NCBI GenBank assembly: GCA_024236175.1
Contig: JACKKY010000001.1
Coordinates: forward strand, 1,116,001-1,180,000
Source: Novosphingobium sp.
Lineage (GTDB): Bacteria; Pseudomonadota; Alphaproteobacteria; Sphingomonadales; Sphingomonadaceae
Reading direction: 5' to 3'
DNA: 64,000 nucleotides
Shown: positions 1-7,705 of the stretch, in pieces
Numbering within the stretch: the stretch's first letter is position 1
How the letters are laid out: each line of letters starts with the position of its first letter
The notes under the pieces: model-generated
What the model saw: the letters and a program-made list of their open reading frames with translations, nothing else
What the model was told of the DNA's origin: nothing
Database searches by the model: none
Program-made: the position numbers and the translations under genes

Positions 1-728
1 GGACAATCGCTGTTGCAGGTGCGGCAGTGCGGCGGCGAATCGAACCGCCTGATCGTCGGCGGCACGCAGCCCGCGGTGAGTGCCGGAGCTCCTGCCGGCA
101 GCAACGGGGCAGGCGCGGGGGCTTGCAGCCGGTTCGCCAGCTTTGCCAGGCAATCGAAAGTGAAGGACTGGTGGAACACGACGCCGTGCGCCGGCCATCT
201 GCGCCAGCAGACCGTAGCGAACTTTTCGGGAAAGCCGGGCGCATCGATCTGGATCCGCTGTCCTATCGGCAAGGACATATCCAGATCGATGCGCGCGCCC
301 TGGCGGGACATGTCCCTCATCACCGCCTGGTAAGGCCGTTCCCCCACCAGCACGGTCACGGGACAGTCAAAACGCAGGCGCACCGGCCGTTTGCGGAACA
401 CGCCCCCCTCGTTGATGAAGTCCCGGACGTCGATTTCGTCGGCGAAGCGAAGACCGACTTCTCCGTCCCGTTCCCAGACCCGCTCCAGCGAATGCCGGTC
501 GCCGGTCGCGAGTTCCAGCGTCAGCTGGTCTTCGTGGGGAAGCGCATGAAACAGGCGCAGGCGCACGCCGCCGTGAGATACGTCCCGCACCACGCAGAGA
601 TATTCCCCGCCGTTGCAGATCAACTTGGCGCTCCGGATCATCAAAGCAATTCGATCGGCATCGCGCCGATCAGTATCGAATGAATTCTTCGACCCCGGAC
701 CCGAACCAATCATTCCATCACGCAACAT
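1..728 (-). CDS. Tandem PilZ-domain protein, C-terminus beyond the window
   Basis: PilZ domains commonly bind cyclic di-GMP and control motility, polysaccharide or envelope functions. The reading frame opens at an ATG at 728, has GGGAGG about 10 bases upstream, and runs off the left edge without a stop, giving at least 242 residues. Two PilZ-like units are visible. The first, residues about 21-105, has basic residues at its start and the motif VRDVSHGG. The second, about 113-190, has RKRPVRLR followed by MRDMSRQG. Both match the RxxxR and D/NxSxxG pattern of c-di-GMP binders. After a Pro/Ala-rich linker the visible C-terminus becomes cysteine-rich (HCRTCNSDC). The target is unknown. A second PilZ protein and a diguanylate cyclase occur elsewhere in the window. 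Confidence 0.8.
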   Translation of the reverse strand, partial: MLRDGMIGSGPGSKNSFDTDRRDADRIALMIRSAKLICNGGEYLCVVRDVSHGGVRLRLFHALPHEDQLTLELATGDRHSLERVWERDGEVGLRFADEIDVRDFINEGGVFRKRPVRLRFDCPVTVLVGERPYQAVMRDMSRQGARIDLDMSLPIGQRIQIDAPGFPEKFATVCWRRWPAHGVVFHQSFTFDCLAKLANRLQAPAPAPLLPAGAPALTAGCVPPTIRRFDSPPHCRTCNSDC

Positions 729-830
729 AAGATGCGCCTCCCGGTTAGCAATGATCAATATTTAGGTCTTCAGGGGAATTATTATATTCGACAAAGTTTT
801 ATGACAAGTAAACGGAATATGAACAAAGTC

Positions 831-850
831 CCTAGGGGATATTCCCTAGG
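831..850. promoter_or_regulatory. 20-bp palindrome upstream of the PilZ gene
   Basis: The sequence CCTAGGGGATATTCCCTAGG has 7-base inverted arms, CCTAGGG and CCCTAGG, around a 6-base centre. It lies about 100 bases upstream of the PilZ start, in the gap after the cupin gene. It contains two CTAG tetranucleotides. Position and symmetry suggest a dimeric regulator site; the regulator is unknown. Confidence 0.5.
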
Positions 851-948
851 AAAGGTTGCATTTGCGTGTATCGGGTTGCGCAATCGAAACGATGCAAGGC
901 CAGCCCCCTCCGGGGAGGGCATCGTCAAGTACCCGCGCCGATGCTGCC

Positions 949-1539
949 TTAACGCTTCCCGCCCATTACCCCTTCGGGAACGGGGACCAGCCCGTAAGGC
1001 GCCTCTTCCTTCGCCCAGATCTCCTTGCGCTCGCGGCGCGTTGCGGCGACGCGGTCCCAGTAGGCGTCGGTCTTGGCGCGATAATGGGTGTCGTAATCGG
1101 GCGAGTTGCGGATTTCGAGGAACTCGACGCCTTCTTCCAGCGGCGTCACCGAATAGGGCGCGCCGGCCGGGATCAGCACCCCGTCGCCCTTGCCGAGCAC
1201 TTCGGTGCCGACTTTCATCGATCCGGCGATCACGAGGTAATAGCAGTCCGCATCGTGGCTGTGGATCGGCAGCGGGTAGCCGCTCTTGAACCACACGTAG
1301 GAGACATGGATCGTCGGCGAGCTGAACATGGTGAGCGCGGTCGCCCCGCCGGTGTCGGACTGCTCGCGCATCTGCTGCATGCCGCGGATGATCGCCGGAT
1401 GCAGCTCGAATCCGGGATCGCCGGCGGACCGCTGCTGCTTCGGCATGTGCGGCGCGGCGTCGCCGGCGCGGGTGATGACATAGCCCTTGCCGCCGTTCTC
1501 CTCGCGGATCAGTTCGGCGTTCTCGGTTTCGAGCGACAT
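949..1539 (-). CDS. Cupin-domain protein
   Basis: This is a 196-residue protein with a single central cupin barrel. The metal-binding signature is visible at residues about 92-101 (IHSHDADCYY), followed by the glycine-rich turn IAGSMKVG and the second cupin motif GDGVLIPAGAPYSV at about 118-131. Cupins of this size are often metal-dependent dioxygenases, isomerases or sugar/ligand sensors; the sequence does not say which. It lies 11 bases downstream of the amidohydrolase-2 gene on the same strand, so the two are probably co-transcribed and serve one catabolic pathway together with the divergent cluster that starts at 2868. Confidence 0.8.
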   Translation of the reverse strand: MSLETENAELIREENGGKGYVITRAGDAAPHMPKQQRSAGDPGFELHPAIIRGMQQMREQSDTGGATALTMFSSPTIHVSYVWFKSGYPLPIHSHDADCYYLVIAGSMKVGTEVLGKGDGVLIPAGAPYSVTPLEEGVEFLEIRNSPDYDTHYRAKTDAYWDRVAATRRERKEIWAKEEAPYGLVPVPEGVMGGKR

Positions 1540-1550
1540 TGCAGATCTCC

Positions 1551-2696
1551 TCAGTTGAGCCCGTAGAACCGGCGTGCGTTATCGTGAACGATTGGCCGCA
1601 TGTCCTCTTCGGGAACGCCTGCGAACTGCCAGTCCATCACCTTCCTGGATTCCGGCCAGGTGGTTTCGGAATGCGGGTAGTCGGTCGACCACATCATGTT
1701 GCGACCGCCCGGCAGGTGGCGGTTACCGATGCCCACCGGATCGCGGATGAACGAAGTATATATGTTGCGGTCGAAATACTCGCTGGGCTTCAGTTCCAGT
1801 TCGAGCTGAAGCCAGTGGCGCTGGTTGTCGTAGATGTTGTCCATGTATTCGGCGACGAAGGCGACCCAGCCCGAGCCGCTCTCGATCGCGCCGAAGCGCA
1901 GCTCCGGAAAGCGGTCGAACACCCCGCCGAAGACCATGATGGCGATCGGTTCCGCCATGCACAGCTTGCTCATCACCATGTTGGGCAGGAACTTGAACTG
2001 GCCGGGGCGGGCCATGCGCGCGCCGAGATGGATGGTCACCGCCATGTCGTTGTCGACGCAGACCTTCCAGAAGGGATCGAACTCCGCATCGTCGTATTGC
2101 CGGGGCCCGTCGGGATCGCCGGTCAGCGCCAGCACCTGCGCGCCGAAGCCGCCCGTTGTGATCGCGCCGGACTGCGGGAAAGCCGGGATGTTGATCGCCT
2201 TGAGCCCCCGCTTCGCGGCGTCCTTGACCATCGCGATCGACTGGTCGACATCCTGCATCGGCAGATAGGCGGCGCCGACCAGCCGCTTCGGGTCATAGCT
2301 GCAGAAGTCCGCCAGCCAGTGGTTGTAGGCATCGAAGCTGGCGAGATAGAGCTCGTTGTCTGCAGTGCCGAGCGGCCCGCCGCCATACATCACCGCAGTG
2401 GTCACGCCGTCACGGTCCATGTCTTCCAGCCGCGAGGCCGGTTCCCAGTTGCCGGACCGCAGCAGTTCCATCTTGCCGACAGGGCGGAAGTTCTTGCCCT
2501 GGCCCGATACCGCGGACAGCAGGTTGATCGGCTTGCGGTTGCCTTCGAACTCCATCCAGTCGTTCTTGTCGTCCGGCCCGCCGGGCACGAACTTCGGCCC
2601 CCGTCCCGCGAGCTGCTTCGGCAGGTAGTCGTCCCAGAACGTCGGCGCCGGGTTCACATGCGCATCGGCGTCGACCAGTTGCAATGCTTGCGTCAT
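1551..2696 (-). CDS. Amidohydrolase family 2 (ACMSD-like) metal-dependent hydrolase or decarboxylase
   Basis: The 381-residue protein begins with the VDADAHV motif (residues 8-14), a variant of the HxH metal-binding strand of amidohydrolase-2 enzymes. It ends with STDYPHSE near residue 340, where the family places its catalytic Asp. The central stretch FPELRFGAIESGSGW is also typical. Relatives hydrolyse or decarboxylate ring-cleavage and other cyclic carboxylates, so an aromatic or xenobiotic catabolic role is likely, but the substrate cannot be read from sequence. It is divergent from the D-aminoacylase-like gene across about 170 bases that should hold promoters for both arms. Confidence 0.85.
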   Translation of the reverse strand: MTQALQLVDADAHVNPAPTFWDDYLPKQLAGRGPKFVPGGPDDKNDWMEFEGNRKPINLLSAVSGQGKNFRPVGKMELLRSGNWEPASRLEDMDRDGVTTAVMYGGGPLGTADNELYLASFDAYNHWLADFCSYDPKRLVGAAYLPMQDVDQSIAMVKDAAKRGLKAINIPAFPQSGAITTGGFGAQVLALTGDPDGPRQYDDAEFDPFWKVCVDNDMAVTIHLGARMARPGQFKFLPNMVMSKLCMAEPIAIMVFGGVFDRFPELRFGAIESGSGWVAFVAEYMDNIYDNQRHWLQLELELKPSEYFDRNIYTSFIRDPVGIGNRHLPGGRNMMWSTDYPHSETTWPESRKVMDWQFAGVPEEDMRPIVHDNARRFYGLN

Positions 2697-2867
2697 CGCG
2701 GCGTTCTTCTCCCGTTGTCTTTGGCCCGATCTTCGCGGTTATCCTGGCCAGAGTTCAAGCCCAACCTAGCCGTTCTGGCGTCCCGGCGAAAACGATTGGA
2801 CGCAAAAATGTCGAAAATCCGGCGCGATCAGCCTAGCAAACGGGAAAAATCGGGAGAGTCTCTAATC

Positions 2868-4586
2868 GTGGAATACGATCTCATCGTGCGTGGCGGCTAT
2901 GTCGTCGATGGCACCGGCCTGCCGCGGCGGCGCATCGATGTCGGCATCAAGGACGGAAAGATCGCCAGGCTGGCGCGCCTCGACGGGGCGACCGCCCGCG
3001 AGGAGATCGATGCCGGCGGCATGATCGTGGCGCCGGGCATCGTCGACGCGCACACGCATTACGACCCGCAGATCACCTTCGATCCCTACGCCACCATGTC
3101 CTGCTTTCACGGCGTCACCACCGTACTCGCGGGCAACTGCGGCTTTTCCGCCGCGCCGGTGAAACGCCAGGACCTCGATTTCCTCAAGGGCATCTTCGCC
3201 CGGGTCGAGGACATGGACCCGATCGCGCTGAACGGCGTGGGCTGGGACCGGTTCGAGACCTTCCAGGAGTTCATGGACTCGCTCAAGGGCAATCTCGGCA
3301 TCAATTTCGCCTGCTATGTCGGCCATTCCAACATCCGCCGCTGGGTGATGGGCGAAGCCGCCAGCGAGCGCGCCGCGACCGGGGAAGAACTTGCCGAAAT
3401 GAAGCGGATGGTGGGCGAGGCGATGCAGGCCGGCGCCGCCGGCTTCTCGACCTCGCTTTCGCCGACTCACAACGACCTCGAAGACCGCCCCGTCCCTTCG
3501 CGCTTCGCCGATGCGGAGGAAGTGCTGGCGCTGGCCGAGGCGGCGGGCAGTACAGGATCGGGGTCGATCTGCTTCCTGCCGCTCGGCACCACTCGCGGGC
3601 TGACCGCCGAGGATCACGATTTCATCATCGAGATAGGCAAGCGCAGCGGACTTCCCGTCGTCATCCAGGGGCTCGGCGCGCGCAGCAAGGTCGACGTGCC
3701 CGGCGCCGGCTGGGACGACGCGGTGAAGTCTCTCGACAAGGCGCAGGAGGCAGGCGCGCCCTTCTATTCGATGCTGATCGCGCGACCGTTCGACCGGCAG
3801 GTCGCCTTCGACGAAACCAACCATCACTGGCGGGCGGTACCGACATGGCACGAGATGACCCGCCTGCCGATCGAGCAGCGACGCGCCCTGCTCAAGGACC
3901 CGAAAGCGCGCGAGGAAATGCGCTTCGCGGTCGAGAACCAGAACAAGGACCCCGCCAAGGGCACGACCCTGCCCGCGCCGCAATGGCCGGTGGTCTTCGT
4001 CGAAAGCTCGCCGACTCTGCCTCCCGAAAAGCACCGGGGCCTCAGCATCGCCCAACTTGCCGAGGAAGCCGGCGTCGCTCCGGGCGACTTTGCACTCGAC
4101 CTCGCGCTCGCCGACGATTTCGAAACCAAGCTGCGCTGGCGGATGACCGGGCCCGACTGGGCCGAGGCGGTCGAGAAGTCGCAGGTCGATCCGCGCATCA
4201 TCATCGGCACGTCGGACGGCGGCGCACATCTCGCCAAGGACGACCAGGCCGACTGGAGTTCCTATTTCCTCGGCACCTGGGTCCGCGAAAAGAAGATCTG
4301 GTCGTTGGAAGAAGGCGTGCGGCAGATCACCCAGATACCTGCCGCGCTGCTCGGCTTTTCCGACCGTGGCACGCTGAGAGTGGGCGGCTGGGCCGACATC
4401 ATGATCTTCGACGAGGACGAGATCGGCCCGCTGCGCAAGGAATTCGTGCGCGACCTGCCGGGAGGGGTGGGGCGCTACAAGGCCTATGGCAAGGGCGTCC
4501 ACGCCACCATCGTCAATGGCGAGCCGATCGTGCTTGAAGGCGAGTTGACCGGGCGCATGCCGGGAGTGATCGTGTCGCCGCAATAG
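2868..4586 (+). CDS. N-acyl-D-amino-acid deacylase-like amidohydrolase
   Basis: This 572-residue enzyme belongs to the D-aminoacylase/dihydroorotase-like amidohydrolases, which use zinc to hydrolyse amide bonds. Visible features are the N-terminal small domain (VEYDLIVRGGYVVDGTG), the HxH metal ligands in DAHTHYD (residues 61-66), the family signature LAGNCGFS (about 88-94), and a late catalytic Asp in GTSDGGAH near residue 450. I chose the GTG at 2868 because GGGAGAG lies about 10 bases upstream and the protein then begins like its family. An in-frame ATG at 2808 would add 20 residues. It is the first gene of a tight three-gene run with the NTF2-like and TauD-like genes. Confidence 0.85.
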   Translation: MEYDLIVRGGYVVDGTGLPRRRIDVGIKDGKIARLARLDGATAREEIDAGGMIVAPGIVDAHTHYDPQITFDPYATMSCFHGVTTVLAGNCGFSAAPVKRQDLDFLKGIFARVEDMDPIALNGVGWDRFETFQEFMDSLKGNLGINFACYVGHSNIRRWVMGEAASERAATGEELAEMKRMVGEAMQAGAAGFSTSLSPTHNDLEDRPVPSRFADAEEVLALAEAAGSTGSGSICFLPLGTTRGLTAEDHDFIIEIGKRSGLPVVIQGLGARSKVDVPGAGWDDAVKSLDKAQEAGAPFYSMLIARPFDRQVAFDETNHHWRAVPTWHEMTRLPIEQRRALLKDPKAREEMRFAVENQNKDPAKGTTLPAPQWPVVFVESSPTLPPEKHRGLSIAQLAEEAGVAPGDFALDLALADDFETKLRWRMTGPDWAEAVEKSQVDPRIIIGTSDGGAHLAKDDQADWSSYFLGTWVREKKIWSLEEGVRQITQIPAALLGFSDRGTLRVGGWADIMIFDEDEIGPLRKEFVRDLPGGVGRYKAYGKGVHATIVNGEPIVLEGELTGRMPGVIVSPQ

Positions 4587-4615
4587 GAAGCGCTTTGCGC
4601 AAAGGGAGAAGCACC

Positions 4616-5149
4616 ATGGGCCAGCAAGCAATCGCCGCCGTGATCAACCTCTATGCGGTCGCCATCGATTCCCACAGCTGGGATCTGTTCGACGAAATCT
4701 TCGCGCCGGATGTCGAGCTCGACTACTGCCATGTGCTGCGCTGGTCCGACCTCGCCTCCTTCAAGCGCGACTTCGCCGAAATGCACGAACCCACCAGGGG
4801 TCACCAGCATTTCCTCGGCGTTCCGCAGATTGTGAGTGAAGGCGACCGCGCCTGGGCCCTGACATACGGACGGTTCAACCTGTTCCGCGAGAGCCCGGCG
4901 GCAGAGCCTTTCGACATGTCCGAAGGCGGAGCCTGGTACGACGACGAGCTTGCCCTCACCGACGCCGGCTGGCGCATAACCAGGCGCACGGCCCGTAACT
5001 TCTGGTGGCGCGGATCGCTGCCCGAGCAAGGCCCATATCCGATGGTCGTCGATTCCTTCCCCGAGCTGGCGCGCGCGGGCGAGATCGGCTTCATCAACGC
5101 GCTGCGCCGGCTCGGCGTTCCGGCAACGATCCGAGAGCCCGCCGAATGA
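4616..5149 (+). CDS. NTF2-like (SnoaL-type) protein
   Basis: A 177-residue protein with the SnoaL/NTF2-like cone fold pattern: an early helix (IAAVINLYAVAIDSHSWD), then FDEIFAPDVELDY, a pattern shared by small ring-modifying dehydratases, isomerases and dioxygenase small subunits. No catalytic residues can be assigned with certainty. The ATG at 4616 is preceded by AAAGGGAGAA, a good ribosome site, and lies 29 bases after the deacylase stop. Its stop overlaps the start of the dioxygenase gene by ATGA, so translation is probably coupled. A second NTF2-like gene lies at 59708-60163. Confidence 0.8.
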   Translation: MGQQAIAAVINLYAVAIDSHSWDLFDEIFAPDVELDYCHVLRWSDLASFKRDFAEMHEPTRGHQHFLGVPQIVSEGDRAWALTYGRFNLFRESPAAEPFDMSEGGAWYDDELALTDAGWRITRRTARNFWWRGSLPEQGPYPMVVDSFPELARAGEIGFINALRRLGVPATIREPAE

Positions 5150-5967
5150 TGGAAGTCACACGCGCGACCGGCACGCTGGGCGCAGACGTGCGCGGGCTCG
5201 ACCTGTCGCAGCCGCCCGACGATGAAGCCGTCCGCTCGATCCGCGCGGCGCTTGCCGAACATCTCGTGCTGTTCTTCCGCGACCAGCAACCGCTCGACGT
5301 GGAGCAGCACAAGGCGCTGGTCCGCCGTTTCGGCGAGCCGGAGGTCGCCCCATTCCAGCGCGATGCGTCGGACCCGGAACTCCTGCTGCTGGACCAGACC
5401 GATCCGCGCGGCAGCCAAGCGGCCAATTTCCACGCCGACAACACCTTCCGCCCGGCTCCACCGATGGGCGCGATCCTGCAGGCGCATATCGTGCCGGATG
5501 CCGGCGGCGACACCTGTTTCGCCTCGATGTATGCCGCCTGGGATGCGCTCTCACCGCGCATGCAGGCTTACATCGAAGGGCTCGAAGCCTGGCATTCGCT
5601 GGAACAGATGGCCGCCCGGCTCGCTTCGCACGGCCTCAAGACGAGCCTGAAGATGGACGAGTGGCCGCCGGTGAGGCACCCCGTCGTCGCCGTCCATCCC
5701 GACACCGGCCGCAAGCTGCTCAACGTCAATTACAACTGGACAACCCAGATTGCCGACCTGCCGGCGGCGGAAAGCCGCGCGATCCTCGCTTTCCTTTACG
5801 AGCACATCAAGAGCCCGGAATTCCAGGTGCGGCTGCGCTGGCAGCCGGGCGACATCGCCTTCTGGGACAATCGCGCCGTGCAGCATTACGCCGTGCCCGA
5901 CTGGTCCGGCCGGCGCGTGATGCAGCGCATCGCCATTGCCGGAGAGGCAGCGCCGATCCCGGCCTGA
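5146..5967 (+). CDS. TauD/TfdA-family Fe(II)/2-oxoglutarate dioxygenase
   Basis: The 273-residue protein carries the facial triad of this family: His96 and Asp98 in NFHADNTF and a distal His near residue 247 in NRAVQHYAVPDW, followed by arginines that would hold 2-oxoglutarate. TauD/TfdA enzymes oxidatively cleave or hydroxylate small substrates such as taurine and phenoxyacetates. The start overlaps the previous stop (ATGA), and a second ATG follows directly. Its place as the last gene of the deacylase run suggests that it acts on an intermediate of the same pathway; the substrate is unknown. Confidence 0.88.
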   Translation: MMEVTRATGTLGADVRGLDLSQPPDDEAVRSIRAALAEHLVLFFRDQQPLDVEQHKALVRRFGEPEVAPFQRDASDPELLLLDQTDPRGSQAANFHADNTFRPAPPMGAILQAHIVPDAGGDTCFASMYAAWDALSPRMQAYIEGLEAWHSLEQMAARLASHGLKTSLKMDEWPPVRHPVVAVHPDTGRKLLNVNYNWTTQIADLPAAESRAILAFLYEHIKSPEFQVRLRWQPGDIAFWDNRAVQHYAVPDWSGRRVMQRIAIAGEAAPIPA

Positions 5968-6025
5968 TCCATTCCTGCCCGCTTTGCGCTCGACAGGAGC
6001 GGGCCTGTGGGGCCATGGAAAGCCC

Positions 6026-6901
6026 ATGACCCAGGATGACAAGAACCTAACCGATCGCCGATTCTACAAGGCCGAGCAGGAAGCCTCCTTCGCGGAAGCG
6101 CGGCCGCACGAAACGCCGCAGACCCGCCATCCGGCCTACCGGCTGGCGTTTCGCGACACCGATTTCCTGCTGCGCGAGGAACTACGGCCCGTGCGCTTCC
6201 AGCTCGAGCTGCTCAAGCCGGAGATGCTGCTCGACGAAGCCGGGATCGGCTCGACGCTGATCGTCTACGGTTCGGCGCGCATTCCCTCGCCCGAAGATGC
6301 ACAGGCGCTGGTCGACGCGGCCGAAACGCCCGAGCGCAAGGCGGTTGCCGAACGGCTCGCCGCCAAGTCGAAATATTACGAGGAAGCCCGCAAGCTGGGG
6401 CGGATCGCCAGCGAATGCGCCCCCGTCGAGAACGGAAAACGGCAGTTCGTCGTGTGCTCGGGCGGCGGGCCCTCGATCATGGAAGCGGCAAACCGGGGCG
6501 CGGCCGAAGTCGGCGCGGAAACGATTGGGCTCAACATCGTGCTACCCCACGAACAGGCGCCCAACCCCTATGTCACGCCGCGCCTGTCCTTCCAGTTCCA
6601 CTATTTCGCGCTCAGGAAGATGCATTTCCTGCTGCGCGCACGCGCGCTGGCGGCGTTTCCCGGCGGTTTCGGGACGCTCGACGAATTCCTCGAAACGCTG
6701 GTGCTGATCCAGACCGGCAAGATGAAACCGATCCCGATCCTGCTGTTCGGCAAGGAATTCTGGGACCGGATCATCAATTTCGACGCCATGGCCGAGGAAG
6801 GGGTGATCAATGCCGCCGACACCGGGCTGTTCCACTGGGTGGAGACGGCCGAGGAAGGCTGGCAGAAGATCGTCGAATTCTACGACCTCGGCTGCGAATA
6901 G
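6026..6901 (+). CDS. LOG-family (lysine decarboxylase-like) nucleotide phosphoribohydrolase
   Basis: A 291-residue member of the LOG/TIGR00730-type family, longer than the roughly 190-residue minimal LOG because of an N-terminal extension of about 80 residues. The hallmark motif PGGFGTLDE and the earlier GGGPSIMEAANRGA, which form the nucleotide site of cytokinin riboside 5'-monophosphate phosphoribohydrolases, are both intact. In bacteria such proteins release bases from nucleoside monophosphates; a cytokinin role here is unproven. The gene follows the TauD gene by 58 bases and is convergent with thiD, only 5 bases apart. Confidence 0.85.
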   Translation: MTQDDKNLTDRRFYKAEQEASFAEARPHETPQTRHPAYRLAFRDTDFLLREELRPVRFQLELLKPEMLLDEAGIGSTLIVYGSARIPSPEDAQALVDAAETPERKAVAERLAAKSKYYEEARKLGRIASECAPVENGKRQFVVCSGGGPSIMEAANRGAAEVGAETIGLNIVLPHEQAPNPYVTPRLSFQFHYFALRKMHFLLRARALAAFPGGFGTLDEFLETLVLIQTGKMKPIPILLFGKEFWDRIINFDAMAEEGVINAADTGLFHWVETAEEGWQKIVEFYDLGCE

Positions 6902-6906
6902 GCCGC

Positions 6907-7662
6907 TCAGCCGGGCCGCACCGCCTGATGGCCCATCGGCCCGTGGCCCTTGCCGAAGCCGGGAGCCGCTGCAAGCGCGGCACGCACGAAGCTGCGGCCC
7001 CGCGCGATCGCTTCCTCCAGATCGAGACCCATCCCGAGGCACGTCGCGATGGCACTCGACAGGGTGCAGCCGGTGCCGTGGTTGTGGCGGGTCTCGATAC
7101 GCCGGCCTTCCCAGCGCGCGACCTCGCCTTCGCGGGTCACCAGCCGGTCGACGAGCATGTCGCCCTGCTCATGCCCGCCCTTCACCAGCACGGCTGGGCT
7201 GCGTTCCAGCACTGACTCCAGCCCGCCGAGCGCGGCCAGCTCGGGCAGGTTGGGCGTGGTGAGCATAGCCATGGCCATCAGCCGCTCGAAAACGGCGATC
7301 GTCGCTTCGTCGGCGAGCGGCGCACCGCTTGTCGCCACCATCACCGGGTCGAAGACGACCGGCACGTCCAGCTGCTCCAGCCGCTGCGCAGCGACCCGCG
7401 CGATGTCCGGCGAGCCGAGCATCCCGATCTTCACCGCATCCACCCCGATATCGCCGAAACAGGCATCGATCTGCGCGGCGACCATCTCCGGCGACAACAC
7501 CTGCAAGTCGCGAACCCCGGTGGTGTCCTGCGCCGTCACCGCGGTGATCGCGGTCATGGCATAGCCGCCCAGCATGGTGATCGTCTTGATGTCCGCCTGG
7601 ATGCCGGCACCGCCCGAGGAATCGGAGCCGGCGATGGACAGGATGCGAGGCGGGGCGGTCAT
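6907..7662 (-). CDS. thiD: Hydroxymethylpyrimidine/phosphomethylpyrimidine kinase
   Basis: ThiD phosphorylates hydroxymethylpyrimidine and then its monophosphate in thiamine synthesis or salvage. The 251-residue protein has the ribokinase-like start ILSIAGSDSSGGAGIQAD, VKGGHEQG in the middle and the anion-hole motif HNHGTGCTLSSAIA at about residues 203-216. Length and motifs fit a stand-alone ThiD, not a ThiD-ThiE fusion. It lies 43 bases downstream of glmM on the same strand, so read-through from glmM is possible. Confidence 0.95.
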   Translation of the reverse strand: MTAPPRILSIAGSDSSGGAGIQADIKTITMLGGYAMTAITAVTAQDTTGVRDLQVLSPEMVAAQIDACFGDIGVDAVKIGMLGSPDIARVAAQRLEQLDVPVVFDPVMVATSGAPLADEATIAVFERLMAMAMLTTPNLPELAALGGLESVLERSPAVLVKGGHEQGDMLVDRLVTREGEVARWEGRRIETRHNHGTGCTLSSAIATCLGMGLDLEEAIARGRSFVRAALAAAPGFGKGHGPMGHQAVRPG

Positions 7663-7705
7663 GCGGTGGGCTTAGGCCCGTCTGCCCGTTCGTGTCGAGA
7701 GAGCG

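Noticed and set aside
1539..2867. N-terminal extension of the D-aminoacylase-like frame back to 1539
   Set aside because: The extension is the antisense of the amidohydrolase-2 gene. A GTG at 2868 with a good ribosome site gives the normal family start.
2862..4631. Long minus-strand open frame opposite the D-aminoacylase-like gene
   Set aside because: The plus-strand frame carries all catalytic motifs; the minus frame shows none and is typical antisense openness in high-GC DNA.
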